Assembly: GCA_947683625.1 (NCBI GenBank)
Contig: CANTUR010000844.1
Location: 170,213 to 234,212 of the forward strand
Source: Mallotus nudiflorus
Taxonomy: Eukaryota > Streptophyta > Magnoliopsida > Malpighiales > Euphorbiaceae
Length of the DNA: 64,000 nt
Reading direction: 5' to 3'
Below are positions 23,714 through 35,470 of this stretch, one piece after another; within the stretch, counting starts at the first letter, position 1, and each line of letters starts with the position of its first letter. The notes under the pieces were generated by a model. That model saw only the letters and a list, made by a program, of their open reading frames with translations, was not told where the DNA came from and did no database searches. Position numbers and translations under genes: made by a program.

Positions 23714-26644
23714 TCAAACTCTCCTAACATCTTCTAGCATTTGGGCAATCTCTGAGAATGTGTAGTGGAGTCTCAACCACCCCTCTACAAACTCCACACT
23801 CAACATTTGCAGTAAAGCCCTGTTTGAACCTTTTGAAATTACATATAATATAATTTTTTCACTAAGCATTAACCATAAAAACACTTGAATGCATTGTGGT
23901 ACATAGACCTTCCAAATGTGCTTCCATAAATTATCCTCATTAGGCATGTTCCTCTCACAAAGTTTTCCATAAGTCGAGCTCATTAAAAATCTACCATTTG
24001 ACATGTATCGCCAAATAATTTTATCAGGACACCCATTATCTTCCCTTAAAATGAAAGTTGTTAGGCAAAAATAAATATCTTTTGGAAGAAACCGTTAAGC
24101 TCACTCCACTTCCAACCTTCCCCTAAAACCCAATAGCTAGCCATAGGCCAAAATAAATCAGTAGATGGAATCTTCAAACAAGATAATTCACCCAGTGGTC
24201 TATCAACTAACCAGACATTCGTCCAAAAATAAGTTTGCCTACCATTTCTCACATTCCATTTAATTCCTTGCTGAAGAATGTATGAATTCATAATAATCGC
24301 TTTCCAAACAGGCAAAGTAGAAAAGCAAGCTTTAAAATGATTAATCCTATTCACCCTTCTCATGTACTTGTTTACTAAAACCTTGGCCCATAGCAAATTT
24401 GTCTCATAAAGCAAATGCCACCCCAACTTAGTTAAAAACACGTTATTCATTTTGCTGAAATTTTGCAACCCCAATCCACCTTGCGTTTTGGGTGTACACA
24501 CTCTATTCCAATTCACTAGATGAATGTGTTTTTGCTCTACACTACTACCCCAAATAAATTGGTGACAATTCTGTTCCATCCTGCCATAAACACCTTAAGG
24601 AATCTTAAGAATTTGCATAGCATAACTTGGCATTGTACTTAAAACTGACTGGACCAAAGTAATGTGTCCTACCAATGATAAATTCTTTGGCTTCTACCCT
24701 GACAATTTGGATAGCATTTTATCAATTATTCCTTAGAAAAAATTTATTGTAAGACTCCCATGAATGGCAGAAATACCCAAATACTTGCCCATATTTTTAG
24801 TAATTAAAATATTAAATCCCCTCGATATGGAACAGGCTAAATCATGACTCACAATTGTGGAAAAGAAAATAGATGACTTGTCATAATTTACTTATTGTCC
24901 TGATACAACATAAAAAGAACGTAAACACCCTCTGATCACCTCCACCTAATCCAAACTAGCTTTAATAATCAAAACCATATCATTCGCGAATAACAAATGT
25001 GACAAGGCCGAACTTCGTGCATTGAATCGAAAAGGTTTCCATTTTCCTTTATTCACCAAACAATTAATCATTAGTGAAAGCCTCTCAATACATAAAATGA
25101 ATATATAAGGTGACATGGGATCACCTTATCTTACCCCCCCTGGTTGGTTAAAAACTCTCCAACACATTACCATTCTAAAGAATAGATATAGAAGTAGATC
25201 AAATGCATCTCATAATATTATTCATCCACCCATTCGATAATCCTACAGTCTATAAAGTATTTCAATAAAGACCCAATCAAGTTGATCATATGCTTTTGCT
25301 AAGTCAATCTTCAAAAGCATATAGAAGTAGATCAAATGTATCTGCATAGTATGGAGAATTTCATAAAAAATAATGATGTTATCTACTATTTGCCTTCCTG
25401 ACATAAAACTAACTTAAGAAGGTGAAATAATCTTTGGTAAAATATATTTGAGGTTGTTCACCATTGTCTTGGTGATGATTTTATAAAGGACGTTGTAAAG
25501 AATAATAGGACAAATTTGATTTAAATTAACTGGATGTTTTTTTAGGAATAAGCACTAATAAGGCTTCTCATATCTTTGTATCCAAAACCCCACCATCCAA
25601 AAAATTTAACACTGACCGAACCACTTGTGATCTTACTATACCCTAACACTTTTGATAAAAACAAGTATGAAAACCATCTGGCCCTGGTGCCTTATAAGGA
25701 TCCATATAAAAAGGGTTTATTTTACCTTATCCATATCAACTCTTCTATTGAACACATTACTTGCTTCAACCAAAAGGACAAAGAAAACTCCCAAAGGAAT
25801 TGCTGAGACATTAATGTTATCTTTAGCTTTAAGATAATAATTTCGAACCATATCTTTCATTATCCCCACATCCACAACTAAATCACCTTGAGCATCCTTT
25901 GGATAATGAATTGCATTTGCACTACTATTCACCAAAGTATAAGTATGAAAATATAGAGTGTTATGTTCTCCATCCTTAATCCATTTTTCTCTAGATTTCT
26001 GAAACCATAAAACCTCCTCTTGAAAAAAGAACATCATCAAGCTCTTTTTGCAATTTAGTTTCCAATTTTGGAAGAGATGTTACCCTTTTCCATGCTAACA
26101 ATTTTTGAACACCATTAATGTGTGGCCAAAATTTTCTTTTTCATTTATAAATATCCCCAAACACATTATGGTTCTAGTCCTTTATATCCTCTCTTATCTT
26201 ATTCACAGTGTCAGCTATATTCCCATCCTTTCTCTATTGCTTTTCTATAAATTGCCTAAAATTAGGGTGAGTAGACCAGGTGGCTTGAAACCTAGAAGGT
26301 GTGTTTGCTCTTCTACATTCCTCTATATTTGTCGTAGGTAGAAGCAGACAATGGTCCAAATGACTTTTAGGCAAATGTATTAAGTATCCGATAAGAAAAT
26401 AAAGTCTCCAATGACTATTGCAAATAGCTTTATCAAGTCTAGCACCCTTCCAGTTATTTGTATTATTTCCTCTCACCCATGTATTAGTACCAACAAATCC
26501 CAAGTCAATGAGGCTATTTTCTTGATTCTTGTTATTTAAATTTGTTGATTTGGAGTGTTGTCGTCGAGCATACCCAATCACTTTACTTTGACATGAAACT
26601 GAGTTAAAATTGCTTATAGTAATTCCAGGATTATCACCCATCAA
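23714..26644 (-). pseudogene. LINE ORF2, endonuclease and reverse transcriptase
   Basis: Gene order on the minus strand is endonuclease (26644 down to 26234), reverse transcriptase (about 26040-24700), a connecting domain (24579-24061) and a zinc-binding zf-RVT end (24004-23714). The catalytic FADD is FAND and many stops interrupt the frame, so the element is dead. Sequence between 22875 and 23700 would be the rest of ORF2 and the 3' UTR. Confidence 0.75.
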
Positions 26645-27528
26645 CCTATGAAAAGAAAGTTCCCATTAGGATTATAAAGTTTAATTAACTCACATAAAGT
26701 ACATCGAAATTCTCTTGACACAGTACCTTGGCAATTCCAAACCATAACTTTTAACATCATAAAAAAATAAAAAAATTTTAAAAAATAGAACAACATCAAC
26801 ACTGCCTCAATTTATGTTACCTTGTTCCTCAAAGAGATCTCCCTCCAAATTCTCAGTATCCATATCGTCATAAGGATCCTTATCATACTCCACCCATTCT
26901 TCTCTAGGTGAGTAATTTTCACTAGTATCACTATCATCAGTTAGAATTGAGAAATGAGGTAATGAAGGATCCTTATGGTGTAACCCATTCCCACAGTTCT
27001 CTTCCCCCTCATGAACTACAAACTGCCCTAAATTTGACATCTCTTGGACCACTTTACTTTTAATTTTATCGTTGCCAATTCCACCACTCACTATTGTGTG
27101 CTCACTTAAACCAGATGCTTGACTACTCTTTAATACCCCTACCTTACCATCTTTCTTTTTGAATCATAATCCTTACTCAAACTAAGCTGAGGATCTTTTC
27201 CAATCAACAAGCCCTGAGTGGGCTTTTTAATTCTCTCTTCTGGAATATCATGAACTTGGACATTGGGCCTTCTTCCTCTTGGCCTAGACTTACCTCCCCT
27301 TAAATAAGTTCTCATGTACCTTCTCTCTTGCCCATTCACTTCCTTATTCCCACTTATATTTTTTGTCTCAAAAGCTTCTTGTTCACTCATAACTCTTTCT
27401 ATATTATCACCTCTTAAATTATTGATATTAAGAATCTCAAACCGTGATCCATTCCTAACCCCCTTGTTACTTCTTTGTTTAGGATTCCTAACAAACCTTC
27501 TACCACTCCTCAAATCTTGGCCTTTCCC

Positions 27529-28500
27529 TCATTCCCTTATCTTCTTTGTAACTAACGTCCACGGACCAAATTGATCTAGCACTTCTGGGTTCATCTCCGA
27601 ATTATCTGCCTTTATCGTTTGCACCCCTATATACAGCTCACTGCCATCTCCCTCCTTGAGTGGCTGCACCTTCGCCGGACAAGCCTTATCCATATGTCCA
27701 TATTTCCCACAATGAAAACAGACTAAATGGATACCTTTATACTCCACTTGTCTCACTCTTCTTCTCAGCTTGAATTTTGCCACTAATGGTTTAGACAAAT
27801 TTAGCTCGACACAAATTCTTGAAAATTTTCCCCTAGAAACTAGGTTAGTGGCAGTATCAATTTTGATTGGTTTCCTTAGCTTAGCTCTCACCTGCATTAA
27901 AAACTATGATCATAATATTCAATGGGCAAACAAGGAATCCGAACCCAAACTAACAAATGGTTAAGAGTTGCCTCATACGGATCAAAGTTTGCATGCCATG
28001 ACCTAATAATAAGGTAGTGATCCATAATTAACCAAGGTCCACCGAATAAAGCATACTCATAATCCTTTGCTGGATTGAATTTGACTAAAAAAATATTCAT
28101 TTTCCATGGCCACCAACTGAAAAGGAGATTTTGGTCTCCACAGTTCTTTGATCTTTCGCATAAGATAATTGTAGCCAATGGACTTGCCTAAAAGCTTAAT
28201 GATTATCGTTTTCTGCCAAGGTTTGTATAACCTCACCTTTTTCGATTTCAAAACTCTCACCATTGGGCACTCAGGGTTGCCATCTTCACCTTTAGACCCT
28301 TCATCATCCTCATCATCAGCAATACCGTCCATATCCGCCTCCATAAAATGATTATTCATAGAATTGCCCATCAAGGTATCATAAAAAGAGATAGCCCTCA
28401 CTTCACAATTTATCTCCCTTGTTTCATCAGTTACCAAAGGAGCTCCTTCCATTTCAATGTCATCTTGCTTAAGTCGTTTAGTGCTCCGTGCAATATGGTC
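27529..28500 (-). pseudogene. LINE ORF1, nucleic-acid-binding protein
   Basis: Two frames (28057-28452 and 27529-28178) join to a DUF4283-type domain ending in GGPWLIMDHYLIIRSW, then a single CCHC knuckle (CFHCGKYGHMDKAC), then a basic, serine-rich tail (27139-27513). This is the usual layout of plant L1 ORF1 proteins, which coat the element RNA. It is broken by at least two frame changes. Confidence 0.75.
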
Positions 28501-28560
28501 TCCCTCTTATGAAGAAAAGCCATTTTTCTTAAAAACGCTCTCAACCTCCATTCTGCTTTT

Positions 28561-29407
28561 TTCATTCAAGTTGTTACATTTAAAGTATTAAATTCACTCA
28601 TTGAATATATAACATATATTTTGAACATTTTACACTTAATTAATGGAAATGTGACACATATATTATGTATTATAGAGCTAATTATTGAATATAATATATC
28701 TAAAATAGATAAAAATTTTCTTATTTTAAAATTTGTGGTTTAGAATATATGTGGTTTTTTTTTTTTTTTGTTTCTTTTAGTTCAACCATAATATTGCTAA
28801 ATAAGATTGTTTCAAAAACTCCATTGATTAATATCATTAATTCTAAGATATGTATAGAAAAATTATATTATAAAATTTTAAGTGCTATGTAATCAAATTA
28901 TCCTCTATTCTTGCCTTGTGGTTTCCTACCATATATATGCAAGTCTCCTATGCCAAAATTACCATATTTTTTTTTGTTGAGATTGGTGTGGACTAACCAA
29001 TTTTGACACCCATATACATTTCAAATCACCAGAGTTTCATCTTCTTTAAGCAAAAACATAGGGGAAAAAAAGGAAGAAGAACCATTCTAGAAACGGTACT
29101 TCAAAGAGAAGATTGTATTATTAAAAGTAACGAGAAACAACATGTGGGTACTTAATCGAACAAGATGGTCACCATCTTATTTTGCAAAAATCATCATCAT
29201 TTTTTGTAATCTATATCTATCAAAAAAAAAAAAAAAAGAAAAAGAAAACAAGAACAATAATTATATCCCCAAATGCAGGGAAAACCAACACTGAAAATAT
29301 GATAATTTTGTCAAAATAAAAAAAAAAAAGAAAAAGAAAATTCTGCCCCTTATTTTTGGGCTTATAATTGTTGATGGACTTCATATATTTCTTTTTCATA
29401 TCAATCT
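28561..29407. other. AT-rich non-coding stretch
   Basis: Several poly-T and poly-A runs (28757-28769, 29221-29236). The hydrophobic minus-strand frame at 29220-29414 is a product of poly-A and is not coding. Nothing else recognised. Confidence 0.6.
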
Positions 29408-30022
29408 CTAGCATAATGGCAGATCATTTGGTGGGGGCTCTATTTTCTGCAGCAATCCAACTCCATCTTCTACTCAGAAAGCCATGGCCATTCCCCATGT
29501 GATATGAACATCCAAGTGACAATGCATTAACCATACTCCTGTTTAATAACAACAATAACACAAAATTTAATGTTAAAAGAAATTTTTTTATTAAAAAAAA
29601 AAATTAATGAGAAAAAAAGACTGGCAGACTTAAATTAACTATTACACTTAAGGTACATGCTCGATTATAGAGAATTCTTTTAACTGGTTTATCTGCTACA
29701 AATCTAATTACTGTCCTTCCATTTACAGGGACTGCAACCGTGTTCTCATTGGTGGATCAACAAGGTTGAATTTAGCTGTATCCTTTTTGGGATTGAAATT
29801 TCCAAACCCTTCATCAATGATATAGAAATCATATTCGTGAAGGTGAATTGGGTGGTTTTCAGGTGTAACAATTCTTGTGTCCTGTAACACATTCTTCACC
29901 TTTGACCCGTACTTCAATTTGTACATTTTCGCGCCTGGAACAAGTTGCCGGAGTGATCTGCTAACATTGACAGTGTAATCGAATTTTACAGGAGGTTTAG
30001 CTGGAAAATCAGTCGTTGTAAA
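29408..30022 (-). pseudogene. Laccase (multicopper oxidase) C-terminal fragment
   Basis: Minus strand. The upstream exon (about 30022-29670) encodes FTTTDFPAKPPVKFDYTVNV, VLQDTRIVTPENHPIHLH and GFGNFNPKKDTAKFNLVDPP, then after a one-base frameshift TVAVPVNGRTVIRFVADK. After an intron, the last exon (about 29540-29408) has GVWLMHCHLDVHITWGMAMAF, an in-frame TGA, and ends PPPNDLPLC then stop. The type-1/type-3 copper motifs HPIHLH and HCHLDVH are present. The residue after HPIHLH is Glu, whereas plant laccases usually have Gly. Laccases oxidise monolignols in the cell wall. The first two thirds of the gene are missing. Confidence 0.85.
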
Positions 30023-30482
30023 GTATTTGGAAATTTATCTATTTATTGCATCAGTTGTTTATGTTCGGTAGTTATAATATGTTTTGTCGGACACGCACAT
30101 ATATATGGAAATTCTTGGATAACTTTATTTTTTATTTACTTTACTTTTATTTTTATTACCATAAAATGATAGTATATTTTATCATCCAACATGTTATATA
30201 AAAAAAATATATTTCACTTTATAAAAAAAAAAAAAAACTATAGACCGCAACACTAATTAAAGTATTTTTACACTAAATTATTATTATTTTTCATTTATTT
30301 TCATTTTCTTCTAAATTATAATAAACAGAAAAAATAATGTTAAATTTTCATTTATTTAAGTAAATTTAAAAGAAAAAAATACAATTATTTTTAATCTTAT
30401 TTTCTTAATTTCTACAAGAAATTAAAAATACAATTATTTATTATAATATATTCATTTTTCTATATCTTCATCACTATCATTA
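30023..30482. other. AT-rich non-coding stretch
   Basis: Poly-A and A/T tracts only, between the laccase and P450 remnants; no gene seen. Confidence 0.6.
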
Positions 30483-30720
30483 TTCGAAAACTTTCCCTCG
30501 GTTCACCTATGGACCATTTCGAGCAGGGCCAAGGTCTTGTACTGGAGCAGAGTTTGCAAGAATCGAATCACTGTTGGTAATCCACCGGTTGATAACAAAA
30601 TATAAGTGGACAGAAATGATGAACCTATAACTCGTCAGCCATTGCCATAACCAGCCATGGGCCTTCTGGTGAGACTTGAGCCTAGGAATGTGAAATTAGA
30701 AGGTTGATTCTAACAGGAGT
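30483..30720 (+). pseudogene. Cytochrome P450 fragment, copy C (heme-binding end)
   Basis: The frame reads KTFPRFTYGPFRAGPRSCTG, with the heme cysteine in place and F-R-A-G instead of the usual F-G-x-G, then AEFARIESLLVIHRLITKYK. A one-base shift leads to DEPITRQPLP, a stop, and PAMGLLVRLEPRN, the family C terminus. Only the last exon survives. It is the best-preserved heme region of the three P450 copies in the window. It begins at nearly the same place where copy B is cut, after a non-homologous AT-rich join. Confidence 0.8.
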
Positions 30721-32041
30721 TGCTGTAGTTTCAGAACGTGGAGTTGTATGACAGTTAATGGTGCTACATATTTTCAGACTAGTGGTACCTAAGCCTTTCC
30801 TTTTGCTGTTTGTTATTTAGTTGTTAGTTGGAGTGCATCACTAGCAAGGGATTATTGGTCATTAATGCTGGGTTTTCTTTATGTACATGACATTTTCTAC
30901 AATGGCGTATCCTTCTACAGCTGGTTTCTGCGCAGTGCTTATAGTGGAGATGAGACAGGCAATGGGCAGTGAGCTTGATTTAGGTGGTTTCCTTTTGTTC
31001 CTTGGGTCTAAGCAGGGTTTTGTATGCTTAGGCTGCATTCTAAGTAAATGCCAAGGCTCAGTTTAGGCGTTAAGCTGCAATCTAAAATTCACAATACAGC
31101 TTGCATTTCCACGTGCAGGCATGTGATGGCTTCGTATACTTGCTACAGTGCGGTCTCAATTTCTATTTAATAATCTTTCTTAAAACATCTCTATGTGCAT
31201 TAACCATATCAAAAGAACATGAATAGCAAACAATGGGAAATCCTTCACAATCTTTGCTGATACCACAATCATAGTGAGGGTATCAACTCTGTTTAGGATT
31301 ATTCTAAATCACATTGATCTGATCATAGCAAATGCCCTACACAAATCAGTGACACAGACTTGTCTTCTTCAACTTAATGTCAATTACATTCAAGATCATA
31401 CTCTGGATTTTGATTTTTTTTCTCTTTATTATTACTATTATTGTTACGAGAGGAAGAAAGGAATAAAAATCAATCAGGATGATACTATCCTCAACCAATA
31501 GGCTGATCCCCCATACACCCAACCTATGCTGACTATTCCTAACCATCCTGATGATAGGAAATAAAAAAGCATTCTTTACAAGAATAATAGCAGAAAACAG
31601 CACCAAGAAAATCATGAAACATTAGAATAACAGGATAGTGAAACTTGCGACAAGGAGAGAAGATAATGAAAGAAACAAAGTAAAAAGAGCGAGATAATAG
31701 TTCAGAACAAATCAATGATCACCAATACGAGCAATACCATGCTGCAATATGTGCAGAAAGGGAATTCATTCCTCTTCAGTGTTGAGTTGTCTTGTAGCTT
31801 CTATTGTTTCCCCTGACCTGACATGAGCAAGTGAAATTATAGTTAACACAGCTGTGTGGCCTAACAGAGGAAAATTAATAGAGTACAAAAAGCCACATAC
31901 TTAATTTCCCTTGCAACAGCTTGATCAAGCCTGAGAATCCAAAATTGATGTGTGGCCTAACAGGGGAAAATTAATAAACAAGCTGGTATGTCATTAAGAA
32001 CAATGAATTCAATAAATAGAATGTTTACCTTCCTAATCGGG
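30721..32041. repeat. Non-coding 3' flank of the intact CNL, duplicated
   Basis: Collinear with 9640-11088 beside copy 2; the last 200 bp also match the start of the window 3' of copy 1. The plus-strand frame 30881-31066 is not kept open in the paralogue. No gene supported. Confidence 0.7.
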
Positions 32042-35000
32042 CTAATAGGGAACATAGGGATCATAATATACAAGAGGAATATGAGAAACCTTGTCCCATT
32101 CAAAGCCACTCCGCTTAGTTAAACTTTCCCCAAGAACAAGAGAACACTTTAAAATAGAAAGATTTGTTAATTTGGAGAGACATTTCATTGTTTCTGCTGT
32201 TGGTAGATGCTTCAGCCTAATACAACGAAAGATAAAAAGGGATTGAAGAGAAGAAAGGTTCCCCAACCACTCTGGCAAGGCTTCCATTTTATAGAATCTC
32301 CAAATCTCCAAAGATTTGAGGGAAGTAAGGTGTTGAAGTTGATCTGGCAAAGACTTGACTGTAAAATTTCCTACTATACATAGATGTTGAAGAGAGCTAT
32401 TAAGATTTTGAAGGACTGAAGAATTGAGGTAAGAGAAATCATCCAACTCCTCTGAGAAATCACCAACAACTAATGACTCCAATCGTGTGAGCCTGCCTAA
32501 AATCTCTTTCGGAAAATAACTCAATCTGTGACAATTTGATATCTGCAAATGAGTAAGACTGGTCAATTTCCCTAATTCTTCTGGAATAGATGCCAGCCGT
32601 TCACAATATAATATATCGAAATGAGTAAGAGAAGTCAATTTCCCTAACTCTTCCGGAACAGATGCCAGCCTTTCACAATTTGATATACACAACTTCTCCA
32701 AAAAAGTGAATGACTGCAGTGCGCTTGTTGGAATACTTGTTATTCTGAAGTTGGTTAAAGCATTACAGCTCCGAATTGTCACTTCTTCAAGGCAAGGAAA
32801 TAATTCTTCAACTCTCTCATCCTCACCTACTTCTGGTGCCCTCCATTCAATTAAATTCTTCATTTCCGTTAACTTGAGTATTTTTAATTTAGGAAACAGC
32901 TTCCATCCACTGCCACCACTGCCAGTGCCATCGATCCCGTAAAACTCGTTCCCTATACATTTCACTTCTCCCATCCCTTCTATTTCAAGATATCTAAGAT
33001 TCGAAAGAATTCCTAGGCTTGGAATTTGTTCACAGAATTTGCAGTTCTTCAATTTCAGCTCCACCAGACTATCAAGCAGTTTGAAACTATTATAGACACT
33101 ATCTGGAACTTTCATCTTCATTACCCATTCTGGAAAGCTTTTACCCACATACTCCTCCATTTTAATCTTCTTTATGTTTGGGTGAGGGTGGAGTCTTTCC
33201 AGCACCTCTTCATCATTCCTGCAGCTTTCTCCTCTATCTCTACTCCAAACAAATTCCAAGGTTGTTATTCTCTTTTTCTCCTGCAGTTTTGCTTTCTCCG
33301 CCTCTTCCTTACCTCTAACCTTCTCAAGATTATTTATCCTTAGCTTCCCTCTCAGCTCATTCAAGCACTTCAATTCCTCAATGCTACCTCCCCTATCACT
33401 ACCCACAATGAACATTGGCAACCTTTCAAGACTGATTAACTTCCCCAGCCCACTTGGCATCTGCCAATCATAACTAAATTCAATATGCTTCAAGCTTACC
33501 AGATTCTTCATGTTCTCCCTAGGAAGCTCTCTAAGTGACAGGCACCGGAGGAATCTCAATGTTTGTAGACAGTATAGCTTGGTGATGGACTCAGGCAAGG
33601 CTACAAGATTAGTGATTGACACATCAAGATATCTCAAATGTTTCCACTCACCAATTGAAGATGGCAACTCTACAATTCTAGAGCCTTCTAACTTTAGACT
33701 CCGCAAGTTTTTCAACTTCCACAATTTATCAAACATAACATCCTTCTCAGGTAAGAATACAGTACGCAACTTCCTAGCATCATCTTTTAGAGCTGCCACT
33801 ACATTTTTTACATCATCGCTATCCACATTAGCACGTCTTATGCATGACAAGTCCACTGCACCTTGTGAATCGCCTTTTGAATAGCTTTCTGAAGTTAATA
33901 TTTCAGACCGTGAAAGAGAAATTGCAAGATCATGCACAAGATCGTGCATCTTGCATCCTACAATATTACCTAATTTATCCCTTTCTTCATCTTGAAAAAG
34001 GGAGTTATAAAGTAAGTCATTAAAATTCCCATCGCCCACATCCACTTGTTTTTTTTGAACATTACCCACAGCCACATTGGGTGGCTCAAGAAAACCTTCA
34101 GCCATCCAAAGTTGAATTAATTCCTCTTTTTCAATAAAAAAGTCTTTCGGGAAAATCGAACAATACAAAAAACATGATTTCAAATTCGAAGGCAAGTGAT
34201 CAAAACTCAATTTTAATATAGCCTTCACATTTTCCTTTCCATCTACTGCATTCAGAACTTCACTATTCTTAATTGACAACCAAGCTTCCTTTTCTCCCTC
34301 AGAACTCAACAGCCCACCTAAAGCTTTTGCAGCTAAAGGTACTCCACCACATTTTTTTGCAATTTCCTTTCCAATAGTCACCAGCTCCGAAGGGATGGGT
34401 TCTCCTTCATTTGCATGCACTTGTCTTTCAATAATGGACCAGCAATCTTCATCAGACAAGAAACACAAATCATGCATGTACTCAGTTGTCTTCACTTTAG
34501 ATGCCACTTTCTCGCTGCGAGAAGTCACGATAATGGCATTTCCATTAATATTTCTACAAATTGTTAACAAACACGTCCTGAAGTCCTTCCATCCCTCCAA
34601 TGCATCATCCCATAAATCATCAAGAACAAGAAGGAATTTCTTGCCCCCTAGCTTTTCTGGAAGATCGCGAAGGATTGTATCCTCGTTGGTCAACCCCGCT
34701 GTGTTTCCATCGAGACTTTGCAACATTTCTCCAAAAATTTTTTGTTCAGAAAATTTATCAGAAACACAAATCCACATTTTATGATCAAAAAGCTTTCTCG
34801 CCATCGCTTCTTGACACACTAGTTTAGCCAGGGCTGTCTTACCAAGACCGCCCAAGCCCACGATGGGAACAATGGTAAGAACTTGCTGGTCACAGTTGCA
34901 ACTCAGTATGTTTACAATTTTAGAGGCATCTTCATCCCTCCCGACGACTGGATCGATGAGTACCGAGTGTGTCCTTCGGTTTTGAGGGACTGCATGATCT

Positions 35001-35470
35001 CTAGGGGAGACTTGTTTAAGTCCATGAACCATAATAGCTTCAGTCATAATGATAGCCAGCGACTCATTTATCTTCTTAACTTTGCAAACACGTTTAAAAT
35101 GAAGCGTGGTCTCTTTAGCATAAGAAATGACTTTGGAGAATGGATCACAGCTGCTTACCTCCGTTCTTTCTTGATCTTGCATATCGACCTCTTGACGAAG
35201 ATTCTCATAGGCCAACTCATCAAGCACATCTTCAATATCATAGGCTACATCTTTGAGCTTCTTAAGCCAAAGTCTGACCGGTCCCCTTTTGGTCTGCTGC
35301 TCCTCAGCATCTTGCAGCACAGCACGAATCATGGTGAGCGATTGTTGAAGGCTTTTGAGGTCACCCTCGAGATTCCAAGCACGAATGATTTCATCGGTGA
35401 TGAGTGAACCCACCCTTGACAGAGCTCCTTCCACCACAGAAATGAGCAAAGTCTCAGCCACAATGGTCAT
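32042..35470 (-). CDS. CC-NB-ARC-LRR disease resistance protein, RGA-like (intact copy)
   Basis: One uninterrupted frame of 1142 codons, a normal length for an intronless CNL. Domains: Rx_N coiled coil (residues about 1-130) with an EDVID-type motif AYDIEDVLDE (about 76-85); P-loop GLGGLGKTALAK (205-216); RNBS-A MWICVSD; kinase-2 KKFLLVLDDLWDD (about 278-290); RNBS-B NAIIVTSRS; GLPL as GGVPLAAKALGG (about 374); RNBS-D with CSIFPKD; MHDLVHDL (about 506); then irregular LRRs from about 545 to the end. The family are ATP-switch immune receptors acting in the cytosol, nucleus or plasma membrane; the recognised pathogen is unknown. The start is the ATG at 35468-35470. The paralogues' start codon is GTG here (35459-35461), and the frame upstream of 35470 has no further ATG. 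The P-loop coding region is a candidate miR482/2118 site. Confidence 0.93.
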   Translation of the reverse strand: MTIVAETLLISVVEGALSRVGSLITDEIIRAWNLEGDLKSLQQSLTMIRAVLQDAEEQQTKRGPVRLWLKKLKDVAYDIEDVLDELAYENLRQEVDMQDQERTEVSSCDPFSKVISYAKETTLHFKRVCKVKKINESLAIIMTEAIMVHGLKQVSPRDHAVPQNRRTHSVLIDPVVGRDEDASKIVNILSCNCDQQVLTIVPIVGLGGLGKTALAKLVCQEAMARKLFDHKMWICVSDKFSEQKIFGEMLQSLDGNTAGLTNEDTILRDLPEKLGGKKFLLVLDDLWDDALEGWKDFRTCLLTICRNINGNAIIVTSRSEKVASKVKTTEYMHDLCFLSDEDCWSIIERQVHANEGEPIPSELVTIGKEIAKKCGGVPLAAKALGGLLSSEGEKEAWLSIKNSEVLNAVDGKENVKAILKLSFDHLPSNLKSCFLYCSIFPKDFFIEKEELIQLWMAEGFLEPPNVAVGNVQKKQVDVGDGNFNDLLYNSLFQDEERDKLGNIVGCKMHDLVHDLAISLSRSEILTSESYSKGDSQGAVDLSCIRRANVDSDDVKNVVAALKDDARKLRTVFLPEKDVMFDKLWKLKNLRSLKLEGSRIVELPSSIGEWKHLRYLDVSITNLVALPESITKLYCLQTLRFLRCLSLRELPRENMKNLVSLKHIEFSYDWQMPSGLGKLISLERLPMFIVGSDRGGSIEELKCLNELRGKLRINNLEKVRGKEEAEKAKLQEKKRITTLEFVWSRDRGESCRNDEEVLERLHPHPNIKKIKMEEYVGKSFPEWVMKMKVPDSVYNSFKLLDSLVELKLKNCKFCEQIPSLGILSNLRYLEIEGMGEVKCIGNEFYGIDGTGSGGSGWKLFPKLKILKLTEMKNLIEWRAPEVGEDERVEELFPCLEEVTIRSCNALTNFRITSIPTSALQSFTFLEKLCISNCERLASVPEELGKLTSLTHFDILYCERLASIPEELGKLTSLTHLQISNCHRLSYFPKEILGRLTRLESLVVGDFSEELDDFSYLNSSVLQNLNSSLQHLCIVGNFTVKSLPDQLQHLTSLKSLEIWRFYKMEALPEWLGNLSSLQSLFIFRCIRLKHLPTAETMKCLSKLTNLSILKCSLVLGESLTKRSGFEWDKVSHIPLVYYDPYVPY
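34837..34858 (-). promoter_or_regulatory. Candidate miR482/2118-type target site over the P-loop codons
   Basis: The codons for GLGGLGKT form the sequence class targeted by the miR482/2118 superfamily in many eudicots. Copies 1 and 2 keep GGCATGGGCGG, whereas the intact gene has GGCTTGGGCGG, changing Met to Leu in the P-loop. No microRNA gene is visible here, so this is inference from family knowledge. Confidence 0.35.

Larger units (their letters stand above)
22862..28560 (-). mobile_element. L1-type LINE retrotransposon, degenerate
   Basis: Read on the minus strand the element runs from ORF1 near 28560 to a 3' A-tail at 22862-22874 (CGACC then poly-A). ORF1 has a DUF4283-like region (27897-28452) and a zinc knuckle CFHCGKYGHMDKAC (about 27690-27725). 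ORF2 begins with an apurinic-type endonuclease remnant (26234-26644) where SDH has become LDH. It continues with reverse transcriptase (about 24700-26040) whose FADD box reads FANDM (about 24985-25000), then the C-terminal block with LVNWNRVC and GGLGLQN (24061-24579) and a zf-RVT region (23714-24004). Stops and frameshifts are scattered throughout. No target duplication found. Confidence 0.85.

Noticed and set aside
32706..35407. Plus-strand frames opposite the intact CNL
   Set aside because: They mirror the LRR and NB codons of the minus-strand gene and recur opposite copies 1 and 2 for that reason only.
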